Shown here piece after piece: positions 1-8,568 of a stretch of DNA of 64,000 nucleotides. Both the position numbers and the translations under genes were made by a program. This stretch comes from Azospirillum sp051124815 (GTDB taxonomy: Bacteria; Pseudomonadota; Alphaproteobacteria; Azospirillales; Azospirillaceae): assembly GCF_051124815.1 (NCBI RefSeq), contig NZ_CP118486.1, positions 186,001 to 250,000 of the forward strand, read 5' to 3'. How positions within the stretch are numbered: position 1 is the first letter of the stretch; every line of letters starts with the position of its first letter. The notes below the pieces were generated by a model. That model was given only the letters and a program-made list of their open reading frames with translations, was not told the DNA's origin and ran no database searches.

Positions 1-462
1 CTGGAGCAGGACATGATCGCGGTTCCCATCGGCCCCCGCCAGCAGCGCTTCGCGACCGCGGCCTCGCCCGCCTACCTCCGTGCACACGGCCGGCCGGAGC
101 ATCCGCGCGACCTGATGGATCATTCCTGCCTGCGCGGCCGCTTTGCCAGCGGCGCGGTTCCGCTGTGGGAGTTCGAGCGCGACGGGGAGGTGATCCGTCT
201 CGACCCGTCCGGTCCGTTGGTGGTGGGGCCGGGCGGTGCGATGGAACTGGCGATCGACGCGGCGGTGTCCGGCGTCGGCGTGATCCATCTGTTCGAGCAA
301 TGGCTTCGCCCGCATCTGGACAGCGGCGCGCTGGAGCCGGTTCTCGAATCCTGGTGGCAGAGCTTTTCCGGCCCCTTCCTCTATTATGCGGGGCGTCGTC
401 TGGTGCCGGCACCGCTCCGGGCGTTTCTCGACTTCATCAAATCCGGGGAGGGGACCAACTGA
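1..462 (+). CDS. LysR-family transcriptional regulator, 3' part only
   Basis: The reading frame is already open at base 1, so the N-terminal winged helix-turn-helix lies outside the window. The visible 153 residues match the end of a LysR effector-binding domain: a segment of the type FATAASPAYLRAHG, then a proline/histidine-rich 'P.DL..H.CLRGRF' stretch, and a C-terminal YYAGRRL..APLRAFLDFI tail, the usual end of this family. It would be a cytoplasmic DNA-binding regulator. Its target is not visible because its usual divergent partner would lie upstream of the window. The family call is secure; the effector is unknown. Confidence 0.85.
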   Translation: MEQDMIAVPIGPRQQRFATAASPAYLRAHGRPEHPRDLMDHSCLRGRFASGAVPLWEFERDGEVIRLDPSGPLVVGPGGAMELAIDAAVSGVGVIHLFEQWLRPHLDSGALEPVLESWWQSFSGPFLYYAGRRLVPAPLRAFLDFIKSGEGTN

Positions 463-546
463 TGGCTCCTTCATCGTCGGCTTTCTTGGAACCGCCGCGC
501 CGCGCCAGGGTTAAGCTTCGAAAGCAATTTCAGGGAGCGATCAGTC

Positions 547-1320
547 ATGCCGAACGAAAGGACCCGTTCACTGCGCCTCGCGGCGATGATGGCCGGATGC
601 CTGACGCTGGCCGGGTGCGGCGGCGGGGCGACGGGACTCGGCCTCAACCTCGTCTCGCAGGAACAGCTCGCCGATCTGGGCAAGCAGGATTGGCAACGCC
701 TCGTCTCCTCCACGCCGGCCACCAGCAACCAATCCTACCAGCGCCGGGCCGAGGAGGTGTCGGCGCGCCTGCTGCGTGCCGCCGGCCTCGACGCTTCGAA
801 GTGGGAGGTCCGTGTCTTCCAGAGCGAGGAGGCCAACGCCTTCGCCCTCCCCGGTCAGAAGATCGGCGTCTACGAAGGGCTGTTCCGCTTCGCCAAGAAC
901 GACGCGCAGCTGGCCGCGGTGATCGGGCACGAGATCGCCCACAACCTGGATGCCCACGCCGCCGAGCGTGTCAGCACCCAGATGGCGACGGAGGCCGGGG
1001 CCGGCATCGTCGGCGCGGCACTGGGCGCCGGCGGCGTCCCGGCCAGCCAGCAGATCGCCGCGGCGCTCGGCACCGGCGCGCAGTACGGATTGATCCTGCC
1101 CTATTCGCGCAATCAGGAGTTGGAGGCCGACCGCGACGGGCTGATGCTGATGGCGCGCGCCGGCTACGACCCGCGCGAGGCGGTGGCGCTGTGGCAGAAC
1201 ATGCGGCAGGCCGGATCGTCACCGCCGGTCTTCCTGTCCACCCACCCCGGCATCGACGACCGCATCGGCCAGCTGAACCGCCTGATGCCGGAGGCGATGA
1301 AGCTCTACGCGCCGAAGTGA
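547..1320 (+). CDS. M48-family zinc metalloprotease, lipoprotein
   Basis: A 257-residue protein with a lipoprotein signal: charged N-terminus, short hydrophobic stretch and lipobox LAGC (Cys24 would be lipidated), so it should sit in the periplasm on a membrane. The zinc-protease motif HEIAH lies at 128-132 with a third ligand expected at Glu193 in ELEADRDG, an order typical of peptidase M48 enzymes related to Oma1, LoiP and BepA. Such proteins take part in envelope protein quality control. No TPR repeats follow, so it is a minimal LoiP-like form. A good ribosome site (AGGGAG) precedes the ATG. It is a single gene, convergent with the kinase gene downstream. Confidence 0.9.
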   Translation: MPNERTRSLRLAAMMAGCLTLAGCGGGATGLGLNLVSQEQLADLGKQDWQRLVSSTPATSNQSYQRRAEEVSARLLRAAGLDASKWEVRVFQSEEANAFALPGQKIGVYEGLFRFAKNDAQLAAVIGHEIAHNLDAHAAERVSTQMATEAGAGIVGAALGAGGVPASQQIAAALGTGAQYGLILPYSRNQELEADRDGLMLMARAGYDPREAVALWQNMRQAGSSPPVFLSTHPGIDDRIGQLNRLMPEAMKLYAPK

Positions 1321-1336
1321 CGGTCCTTCCGGCCCG

Positions 1337-2959
1337 TCACTCCGGCAGAATGGCGGCGAGGCAGTCGGCGATCTGGTGGGGGGTGAAAGGCTTGCGCAGC
1401 AGGCGCACCGCCTCCCCGAAATCCGGCGTGTCGGCATAGCCGGTCACGATCAGCGCCGGTATTCCGGGGCGCAACCGCCGGGCGCCCCGCACCACGGCGG
1501 CGCCGTTCATGCCGGGCATGGCGAAGTCGGTGACCAGGGCATCGACCTCCACCCCGTCGCTGAGAACGGCCAGGGCCTCTTCCCCACCATCCGCCTCGAT
1601 GACGCGGTGCCCGAGGTTTTCCAGCACCGCCATCGTCCCCATCCGCACGATCGCATCATCCTCCACCAGCAGGATGGTGCGCCCGGCGCCGGAGGCCATC
1701 TCAGCGTCGGACGGGGCCGGCGTGGCGGTGGCGGCCGGAACGCTGGGCAGGTACAGGGTGATCGCGGTTCCGACGCCCGGCTTGCTGTCGATCCGGACGC
1801 CGCCGCCGGACTGGGTCGCCATGCCCTGGACCATCGACAGGCCGAGCCCCGATCCCTTGCCAATCGGCTTGGTGGTGAAGAAGGGCTCGAAGACGTGCGG
1901 CAGCACCGACGGGTCGATGCCGCTTCCGGTATCCTCCACCCGGATCGCCACATAGATTCCGGGCGTCAGCTCCGCCGGCACATCTCCTCCGTTGTCAAGG
2001 CCCACCGTGGCGGCGAATGCCGTCATCGACAGCCTCCCGCCCGTGGGCATCGCGTCGCGGGCATTGATGACGAGGTTCAGGATGGCGGATTCGAACTGCG
2101 CCCGGTCGATCAGCGCCGCGGGAAGTCCGGGCGGCACCTCGACCGCGACGGCGATCTGGCCGCCCAGCGTGCGCTCCAGCAGCGGGCCCATGCCGGACAG
2201 CAGTTCCTCCAGGTGGGTGGGCTCCGGCATCAGCATCTGGCGCCGCGCGAAGGACAGCAGGGACTGCGTCAGACTTGCCCCCCGTTCGATCGACCGGTTC
2301 GCCGCCTCGAACAGCTGGCGCGGCGTGCCGTCGGGAACCGTGGGTTCCAGAACGGCGAGGCAGCTGACGATTCCCTGCAGCAGATTGTTGAAATCATGCG
2401 CCACGCCGCCGGTCAATTGCCCCAGCGCCTCCATCTTCTGAGCCTGGAGCAGGGCCGTCTCGGCCCGCCGCCTGTCAGCCATTTCGGCCTGCAAGGCCTG
2501 CGTCCGGTCGGCGACACGCTCCTCCAGGCGGCTGGTGGCCCTGGTGATTTCCTCCAGATGGCTGCGGGTCCGGTACTGGCGCATCCGGCTGCGCAACGCG
2601 GCCTGCGCGGCGCTCTGCAGCGCCTCGCGGTGCAGCGGCCGGTCCAGCAGCGTGACGTTGCCGAGCGACTGGAAGAATGCCTGTCTCCCACGGCCCGCCT
2701 GCCGGCTGCCGCGCGAGGTCAGGATCACGATGGGCAGGTCGGACCAGGGGGGCTGGCCCTCCAGCCAGTCCGCCAGAGGCTTCACATCGCCCAGCGCCCC
2801 TTCGGACAGCACCAGCGCCGTGGTCGCATCGCCAAGGCTTCGGCGCAGCGCCGCCATATCCGGACAGGATTGCGTCTCCAGGCCGATCTCGCCAAGGACC
2901 GAGCCGATCACCGCGGCATCCCGCCCTTTCGGGGCCAGGACTAGGATGGACGTGCGCAT
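1337..2959 (-). CDS. hybrid histidine kinase with degenerate N-terminal receiver and C-terminal receiver
   Basis: 540 residues, no membrane segment. Residues 1-120 look like a receiver fold, but the phosphoacceptor position reads LVLSEG (Ser52/Glu53) and the conserved Lys is replaced in LDRP, so this domain probably cannot be phosphorylated. A coiled coil (about 130-175) leads to the H-box GGVAHDFNNLLQG with His188, then an HATPase domain with N, G1 and G2 boxes (LNLVINARDAM, DTGSGI, GLGLS). The C-terminal receiver has its Asp at about 478 (LVTDFAMPG). It lies 9 bases downstream of the KaiC-like gene on the same strand and is surely co-transcribed, so it may relay or read KaiC-like ATPase activity. 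The output partner is not encoded here. Confidence 0.85.
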   Translation of the reverse strand: MRTSILVLAPKGRDAAVIGSVLGEIGLETQSCPDMAALRRSLGDATTALVLSEGALGDVKPLADWLEGQPPWSDLPIVILTSRGSRQAGRGRQAFFQSLGNVTLLDRPLHREALQSAAQAALRSRMRQYRTRSHLEEITRATSRLEERVADRTQALQAEMADRRRAETALLQAQKMEALGQLTGGVAHDFNNLLQGIVSCLAVLEPTVPDGTPRQLFEAANRSIERGASLTQSLLSFARRQMLMPEPTHLEELLSGMGPLLERTLGGQIAVAVEVPPGLPAALIDRAQFESAILNLVINARDAMPTGGRLSMTAFAATVGLDNGGDVPAELTPGIYVAIRVEDTGSGIDPSVLPHVFEPFFTTKPIGKGSGLGLSMVQGMATQSGGGVRIDSKPGVGTAITLYLPSVPAATATPAPSDAEMASGAGRTILLVEDDAIVRMGTMAVLENLGHRVIEADGGEEALAVLSDGVEVDALVTDFAMPGMNGAAVVRGARRLRPGIPALIVTGYADTPDFGEAVRLLRKPFTPHQIADCLAAILPE

Positions 2960-2968
2960 CGGCGTCGA

Positions 2969-4483
2969 TCACCCGCCCTCTGCATGGCTGCGGAGAAGAG
3001 GTTCTGCCGGACCGTCGTAATGCGGCACACCCGTCAGCACGCCCTGGAATTCCATCAGTTGCGGACCGACCTGCATGCCTTCCGGGAACAGCCGGAACTC
3101 GCGGATCGACAGTTCGTGGACGCCGGTCCGCTTCTTGACCACCGAAATCGCCTTGCGCACCTCGCCGCCGGCTTCGAAGAAGCGCAGCAGGACGACGGTG
3201 TCGCTCATAAAGGAAAGATCGACCGGGTTCTGCACATCGCCGATGATGCCCTGCTGGGCCAGGATCAGGATGGTGACCACGCCCTTGTTGTTCAGATATG
3301 TCAGCAGCTCGTGCATCTGCAGGATCAGCGCCTGCTCCTCCGGCATGGTGCTGAGGTAGGAGTTCAGGCTGTCGATCACCACGATACGGGCATCGCGGTC
3401 CTCGACCTCGCGCCGGACCTGCCAAACGAACTGCCCGGGCGACAGGCGGGATGGATTGGCGCGATGCCAACCGACGCGTTCCTGGCGCACGGCCTCGACG
3501 ATGTCGATTCCCAGCGCCGAACTGCGCAGCTCCAGCGTCTTGAAATTCTCGTCGAAGGAGAAATAGGTGGCATGTTCACCACGCTTGACCGCCGCCGCGA
3601 CATATTGCAGGGCGAGGGATGACTTTCCGGCGCCCGACGGACCGACGAGGATCGTCGTGGTCCCGTGCGTCAGACCGCCGCCCATCAGCTCGTCCAAGGC
3701 CGGCAATCCGCTTTCCATGCCCTCCGCCTCGAAGTCGCTGCGATGCTCCTCGGCGATCAGGCTGGGGAAGACCAGGACATTCTCGGTGGTGATGGCGAAG
3801 TCGTGCCAGCCGCTCTGGTATGTGGCTCCCCGCATCTTGGCGATGCGCAGACGGCGGCGTGCCGCGCCGTAGGACCGTTCGCTCTGCTCCAGCGAGATCA
3901 CGCTGTGCACCAGACTGTGCAGCTCCGTCGTGCTCTCCTGATGGGTCAGGTCGTCGAGGATCAGCGTGGTGCAGCGGCGGCCCTGCAAGTATTGCTTGAG
4001 CGCAAGGACCTGCCGCCGGTAGCTCAGCTGATCCTGGGTGAGCAGCCGCAGCTCCGACACGGTGTCGATCACCAGAATCTCGGGATTTTCCGCCTCGATG
4101 CGGTCGATGATCAGTCTGACCGTCTCGCCCAGCTCCACCTCGGACGGGTAGAGCACGGTCTGCTGGCGATCCAGCTGCGCTTCGATGGGCACGATGTCGA
4201 ACACCGGGATGCCGTCCAGCGACCAGCCGTGGCTGGCGGCGGTCGCCTCCAGCTCCGGCGCGTTTTCCGACAGCGTGATGTAGAGCCCCCTCCTACCTTC
4301 TACGCGCGCCTGCAGCAGGAATTGCAGGGCAATGGTGGTTTTCCCGGTGCCGGGTGCGCCTTCCAGCAGATGTATTCGGCCGCGCGGCAGTCCTCCGCGC
4401 AAGATCAGGTCGAATTCCGGAATTCCGGTCTGCACTTTCTGAATCGGGATCGGCTTGGGCACCAACGGCTCCTTCACTTCCAT
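2969..4483 (-). CDS. KaiC-like double RecA-domain ATPase
   Basis: 504 residues, close to cyanobacterial KaiC (519), with two tandem RecA/KaiC domains. The first has Walker A GAPGTGKTT (42-50) and Walker B ILVIDT (about 136-141); the second has GPSGAGKSS (281-289) and IVVIDS. The carboxylate pair after each first beta strand reads SE (72-73) and DE (311-312) rather than the EE of KaiC. Aligned by eye, the KaiC autophosphorylation pair Ser431/Thr432 corresponds to Ser424/Phe425 (VDLSFMSDT), so only the serine is kept. No kaiA or kaiB lies nearby. Non-cyanobacterial KaiC homologues are linked to stress or rhythm-like control; the role here is not shown. It heads an operon with the kinase just downstream. 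Confidence 0.88.
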   Translation of the reverse strand: MEVKEPLVPKPIPIQKVQTGIPEFDLILRGGLPRGRIHLLEGAPGTGKTTIALQFLLQARVEGRRGLYITLSENAPELEATAASHGWSLDGIPVFDIVPIEAQLDRQQTVLYPSEVELGETVRLIIDRIEAENPEILVIDTVSELRLLTQDQLSYRRQVLALKQYLQGRRCTTLILDDLTHQESTTELHSLVHSVISLEQSERSYGAARRRLRIAKMRGATYQSGWHDFAITTENVLVFPSLIAEEHRSDFEAEGMESGLPALDELMGGGLTHGTTTILVGPSGAGKSSLALQYVAAAVKRGEHATYFSFDENFKTLELRSSALGIDIVEAVRQERVGWHRANPSRLSPGQFVWQVRREVEDRDARIVVIDSLNSYLSTMPEEQALILQMHELLTYLNNKGVVTILILAQQGIIGDVQNPVDLSFMSDTVVLLRFFEAGGEVRKAISVVKKRTGVHELSIREFRLFPEGMQVGPQLMEFQGVLTGVPHYDGPAEPLLRSHAEGG

Positions 4484-4577
4484 GTCTGCTGAGAAACACG
4501 GCGTGGGGAAAATGTTCCGTCGGCGCTAATCTCCGGCTCAGAAATTGACAGGTCGTGTCATTGCGCCCACCGATAAC

Positions 4578-7196
4578 TCAGCGGTTGGCCGAGGGCCGGC
4601 CGGCACCGTCGGCGACCGGGGAGCGGCCGTCTCCCTCGGCGTCCGCCAGATGCCGGCAGAGCGCCGCTGCCAGCGTGCGCGGGGTGACCGGCTTGTGCAG
4701 CAGGTGGAAGCCGTATCTGAGGGCATCGTTCTGCGGCTCGGTGCCGATCTCGCCGGTGACGATCAGGCCGGGAATGCCCGGATCGTGCATCGCGCGGATG
4801 CGCAGGATGGCCTCGGTGCCGATGCGCTTGTCCCGCAGCCGGTAGTCGACGATGAGGATGTCCGGCCGCCGGCCGTCCCGTTCCAGCGCCTCCACCGCAT
4901 GGTCGGTCGAACCGGCGGCGATCACGTCGAATTTCCAGGCGCGAAGGATGCTCTCCATGCCCGCCAGGACGATGGGGTCGTCGTCCACCACCACCGCAAG
5001 CCGCGTCTCCCCCCGCTCCGGCGGTGTGGGCTCTTCCGCCGTCGGTTCGGACTCCGGTATGCGGTCGTCGGTGGCGAGCGGGACGGCGATGCTGAACAGC
5101 GCCCCCTGCCCGGATTGCGAATGCACGGTGACGGGATGATCCAGCAGGTCCGACAGGCGGCGGACGATCGCCAGCCCCAGTCCCAGCCCCTGGTTGCGGT
5201 CCCGCTCGGGATTGTCGATCTGGTACAGCTCTTCGAAGACGCGGTCGATCTGGTCGGCCGGGATGCCGCATCCGCTGTCGCGCACCCCGATCAGCAGATG
5301 GTCTCCCTGCAGGGTGCATTCGACCGTGACGCCGCCGCGGTCGGTGTAGCGGATGGCGTTCTCCACCAGATTGCGCAGCATGCGGCCGAGCAGCACACGG
5401 TCGCTGCGGATCGCGGTGTGGCAGGGCTTCACCTGCCAGTCCAGCCCCTTTTCCCGGGCGAGCGGCGCAAAGGCGTCGTCCACGCTCCTCAGCAGATCGG
5501 ACGCGCGGAACTCCTCCAGCTGCGGCGCCACGATGCCGGCGTCCAGGCGGGAGATGTCGAGCAGGCCGTCCAGCAGCCCCTTGAGGATTTCCAGACCATC
5601 CTGCAGACGTCCCAGCGCGTCGAGGCCGGGGCCGTCGCCCAGGTGCGGGCGCAGCACCTCAGCGAACAGCAGGATCGACTGCATCGGCTGGCGCAGGTCG
5701 TGGCTGGCGGCGGCAAGAAAGCGGCTCTTGCTGCGGCCGGCCTCCTCCGCGGCGTCGCGGGCGTGGTGGATGTCGTGGATGTCGACCGCGCCGCCGTACC
5801 AGGCGACGATCCGTCCGCCCTGATGGATCGGATGGGTGCGGCTGAGATGCCACCGGTAGGCTCCGTCGGCCCGGCGCAGGCGCAGTTCATATTCGTGCGG
5901 CGCGCCGGCGGCGATGGCGCGGGCGCGGATTGCCTGGACATTCCCGACGTCGTCGGGATGGAGGTCTTCCATCCGGTTGCCCTCGGTCGTCAGGCGGCCG
6001 GTGTAGGCGCGGAAGGCGGCGTTGACGAATTCCAGGGTGCCGTCCGGATGGTTCACCCACATCATGTGCGGCGCGTTCTCGACCAGGGCGCGGAGCCGCT
6101 CCTCGCTGGCCCGCAGCGCGGCGGAAGCCTCCTCCTTGGCGCGCATCTGCCGGTCGAGGTCTTCGACAAGCGCATCGAACGACAGGCCGAGCCGGCTCAT
6201 TTCCGGGCCGTCGATCGCGCCGACGCGGACGGAATGGTCGGCGGCACGCCAGCGCTCGGTCGCGGCAAGCAAAGCCGCCACCGGCCGATAGATATGGCGC
6301 CTGGCGATCACGTAAGCCGCCAGCAGGCCGAGCAGCAGGGTGGCTGCGATCAGGATCAGCGACCGCCGCAGCGCATCGTCGATGCTGCCCATCGCCGCAT
6401 CGTGGTCGATGCCGATGGCCACGAAGATATGCCGGACCCCGGCCGACAGCGGCACATAGGCGAACACCCGCTCGACACCGTCGATCCCCATCAATTGGGC
6501 GGTGCCGACGGCGTCGGCCTCCAGCAGGGGGCGGAAGCGTTGCGGAAGCACGGTGCCGACGATTCCCGGACTTGCCGGTGCTTGGGCCAGCACGGTGCCG
6601 TTGCCGTCGGCCACCAGCAGCGACGCGTTGTCGGGAAGCGGATGTTCGGACAGATAGCGCTCCAGCCAGCCGAGATCGATCAGCGCGGTGACCACGCCGA
6701 TCGGCGGACCGTCGGCGCTGTTGCGGCGGATCGGCAGGCCGAACGGCATGGCGGGATTGCCGTCGTGCCGCAGCCGGATGAACTCGCCGACGGTGAAGCC
6801 GCCGCCTTCCAGGGCGGCGCGCACATGCATCCGGTCGGCGATGGGGCGTCCGATCAGGGCCGGGTTGGTGGCGCAGAGGATGATGCCGTCCGCTCCGGTC
6901 AGGGTGATCGTCAGGTAGTCGGGAATGCGTGCGCCGGTGCGCGACAGCAGCGACTGGCAGGCCGGCGCATCGAGATCCTGCGCGGCCGGCGTTTCGGCCA
7001 GCAGTTCCAGCATCTGACGCACACCCTCGACGAGGCGCTTCTGCTCGCCGCCGAGCAGGCTGAGAAGCTGGCGGGCATGGTCGTGGATTTCCTCCGAACG
7101 CTGGCGTCGCAGGTCGATCTGGTTCCAGACCTCCAGCGCGCAGATCGGAGCCAGGGCCAGCGACACGAGCAGCAGCAGGCGGGTCAGGAAGCTCAT
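4578..7196 (-). CDS. membrane hybrid sensor histidine kinase (Cache-HAMP-PAS-HisKA-HATPase-REC)
   Basis: 872 residues. A transmembrane helix (about 2-24) is followed by a roughly 250-residue periplasmic double-Cache-like sensor domain, a second membrane helix (LILIAATLLLGLLAAYVIA, about 280-300), a HAMP linker and a PAS domain with a PAC tail (ending in VDIHDIHHARDAAEEAG). The H-box is AAASHDLRQPMQS and the HATPase motifs are NLVENAIRYT, DSGCGI and GLGLGLAIV. The C-terminal receiver has VVVDDDP and ILIVDYRL, the last with the phosphoacceptor Asp. The DLRQPMQS type kinase is common in alphaproteobacterial hybrid kinases. It is followed downstream by no gene of its own operon, but the response regulator genes upstream lie on the same strand. 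The signal is unknown. Confidence 0.88.
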   Translation of the reverse strand: MSFLTRLLLLVSLALAPICALEVWNQIDLRRQRSEEIHDHARQLLSLLGGEQKRLVEGVRQMLELLAETPAAQDLDAPACQSLLSRTGARIPDYLTITLTGADGIILCATNPALIGRPIADRMHVRAALEGGGFTVGEFIRLRHDGNPAMPFGLPIRRNSADGPPIGVVTALIDLGWLERYLSEHPLPDNASLLVADGNGTVLAQAPASPGIVGTVLPQRFRPLLEADAVGTAQLMGIDGVERVFAYVPLSAGVRHIFVAIGIDHDAAMGSIDDALRRSLILIAATLLLGLLAAYVIARRHIYRPVAALLAATERWRAADHSVRVGAIDGPEMSRLGLSFDALVEDLDRQMRAKEEASAALRASEERLRALVENAPHMMWVNHPDGTLEFVNAAFRAYTGRLTTEGNRMEDLHPDDVGNVQAIRARAIAAGAPHEYELRLRRADGAYRWHLSRTHPIHQGGRIVAWYGGAVDIHDIHHARDAAEEAGRSKSRFLAAASHDLRQPMQSILLFAEVLRPHLGDGPGLDALGRLQDGLEILKGLLDGLLDISRLDAGIVAPQLEEFRASDLLRSVDDAFAPLAREKGLDWQVKPCHTAIRSDRVLLGRMLRNLVENAIRYTDRGGVTVECTLQGDHLLIGVRDSGCGIPADQIDRVFEELYQIDNPERDRNQGLGLGLAIVRRLSDLLDHPVTVHSQSGQGALFSIAVPLATDDRIPESEPTAEEPTPPERGETRLAVVVDDDPIVLAGMESILRAWKFDVIAAGSTDHAVEALERDGRRPDILIVDYRLRDKRIGTEAILRIRAMHDPGIPGLIVTGEIGTEPQNDALRYGFHLLHKPVTPRTLAAALCRHLADAEGDGRSPVADGAGRPSANR

Positions 7197-7379
7197 GGCG
7201 CCCTGATTCCGGCCCTGTTGCCGTGGACTGCGACCGTCATTGCTCCGCCTCCCGTCCGGTCCCTCTCCCCCTTATCAACGCCGGGGGTTGCCGAACGCTG
7301 CCTCGCGATCGCCAATCGTGGCTGGACAGGTTCGGCGGGCAATCGACGGAGCACAACAGATCAGAAGGGGGAGTGGTCA

Positions 7380-7406
7380 GGCGGCCCGGCGGGCGCGCGG
7401 GCCGCC
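7380..7406 (-). terminator. GC-rich hairpin after the lone receiver gene
   Basis: Perfect 9-base arms (GGCGGCCCG and CGGGCCGCC) around a 9-base loop lie 8 bases beyond the stop codon of the receiver gene. There is no clean U tract, so it may end transcription only weakly or protect the 3' end of the message. Confidence 0.4.
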
Positions 7407-7413
7407 CCTGCCC

Positions 7414-7800
7414 TCACCCCGCCGCGATGGCGCGGTTCAGCGAGGCGATCAGGATATGGGCATCCACCGGCTTGCCCAGCACGTCGCGGGCGCCGCCGCC
7501 GATCGCCCGCGCCCGCGTGGTCTCGTCGGCATAGGAGGTCATGAACAGGATCGGCGGATGTCCGCCGCCGTCGGCGTTCAGCCGCTCCTGCATCTCCAGC
7601 CCGGACAGGCCGGGCATGCGCACGTCCAGGATGATGCAGGCGATGCCGCCGCGGTCGGTGCCGGCCGGGAAATGCGTCAGGAAATCCTCGGCGGAGACGA
7701 AGGACCGGCAACGGAAGCCGACGGACCGCAGCAGGTCGTCCAGCGCCTCGCGGATCGCCTCGTCGTCGTCGACCACCGCTATCAGGGGTGCGTTGGACAA
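7414..7800 (-). CDS. single-domain response regulator (receiver only)
   Basis: About 128 residues forming one CheY/FixJ-type receiver: acidic cluster VVDDDEA, phosphoacceptor Asp in IILDVRMPGLSG, conserved Thr in FMTSYAD and Lys in LGKPVDA. There is no output domain, so it probably acts as a phosphate relay or by protein contact. I place the start at a TTG (base 7800) because translation there begins SNAPLIAVVDDD, the usual start of the family, with GAGG upstream; an in-frame ATG at 7851 would add 17 unlikely residues and has no ribosome site. It sits between the large hybrid kinase and a FixJ-like regulator, all on one strand, and could receive phosphate from either kinase. Confidence 0.82.
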   Translation of the reverse strand: MSNAPLIAVVDDDEAIREALDDLLRSVGFRCRSFVSAEDFLTHFPAGTDRGGIACIILDVRMPGLSGLEMQERLNADGGGHPPILFMTSYADETTRARAIGGGARDVLGKPVDAHILIASLNRAIAAG

Positions 7801-7890
7801 TTCGTGATGCCTCGACCGGATGGAGGCGCCGTTCCCTGGCGCCACGCGCATCCTAGACGGACGGGACCGCGGGGAGATACCACACCTAGG

Positions 7891-7935
7891 TCTATTTCTC
7901 CGGGGTCTATTTCTCCGGGGTCTATTCCTCCGGGT
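7891..7935 (-). repeat. three tandem 15-bp units over a stop codon
   Basis: Unit TCTATTTCTCCGGGG occurs twice exactly (7891-7905, 7906-7920) and once with two changes (7921-7935). The third unit contains the stop codon and last codons of the FixJ-like gene read on the minus strand. Because the unit is five codons long, each copy supplies another in-frame TAG downstream of the real stop. Confidence 0.85.
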
Positions 7936-8563
7936 CCAGCACCTCCGCCTTGCGGACGAGGTCGGCGACCGAGCGCACCTGCATCTTCCGCATCACCTTG
8001 CCGCGGTGCAGCTTCACCGTCACCTCGCTGATGCCGAGATCGCCGGCGATCTGCTTGTTCAGCCGGCCCTTGACCACCTCGGCCATCACCTCGCGCTCCC
8101 GCGGGGTCAGGGTCGCGGCCAGCGATTCCACCGTCATCGCGGCGGCACGCTCGCGCCGCCTGGACCGGTCGCGGGCGATCGCCGCCTCCACCGCGTCCAG
8201 CATGTCCTGGTCGCGGAACGGCTTGATGAGGAAATCCATCGCTCCCGCCTTCATCGCCCGCACCGACATCGGCACGTCGGCGAAGCCGGTCATGAAGACG
8301 ATCGGCAGCGCAATGCCCAGGCTGTCCAGCCTCGTCTGGAATTCCAGACCGCCCAGGCCGGGAAGCCGCACGTCCAGGATCAGGCAGCCCGGCCGGTCGG
8401 GAACCGCCGCCGCCAGCAATTCGGCCGTGCTGCCGAAAGCGCGGCTTTCGATGCCGACCGACCTCAGCAGATCGACCACCGCCTCGCGCATGCCGGCATC
8501 GTCATCAACGACGAGAACCAGCGGATCATCGGTAACCGGTGGCGGTGCGGGCGATTGCGGCAT
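7922..8563 (-). CDS. FixJ-family response regulator (REC + LuxR-type HTH)
   Basis: 213 residues. The N-terminal receiver has VVDDDAG, phosphoacceptor Asp64 in LILDVRLPGLGG, Thr in FMTGFAD and Lys114 in LIKPF. The C-terminal LuxR/FixJ helix-turn-helix spans about 148-205 (LTPREREVMAEVVKGRLNKQ, then GISEVTVKLHRGKVMRK). This is the layout of FixJ/TtrR/StyR regulators, which bind DNA as phosphorylated dimers. The start codon lies 5 bases after the stop of the kinase gene upstream on the same strand, so the two form a FixL/FixJ-like pair. Targets are not visible. The C-terminus lies inside a 15-bp tandem repeat. Confidence 0.92.
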   Translation of the reverse strand: MPQSPAPPPVTDDPLVLVVDDDAGMREAVVDLLRSVGIESRAFGSTAELLAAAVPDRPGCLILDVRLPGLGGLEFQTRLDSLGIALPIVFMTGFADVPMSVRAMKAGAMDFLIKPFRDQDMLDAVEAAIARDRSRRRERAAAMTVESLAATLTPREREVMAEVVKGRLNKQIAGDLGISEVTVKLHRGKVMRKMQVRSVADLVRKAEVLDPEE

Positions 8564-8568
8564 GGCGG

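Noticed and set aside
4545..7544. A 999-codon open frame on the plus strand
   Set aside because: It lies opposite the hybrid kinase, which has clear Cache, PAS, HisKA, HATPase and receiver motifs. The plus-strand translation is rich in Arg, Gln and His with no domain; it is a product of high GC.
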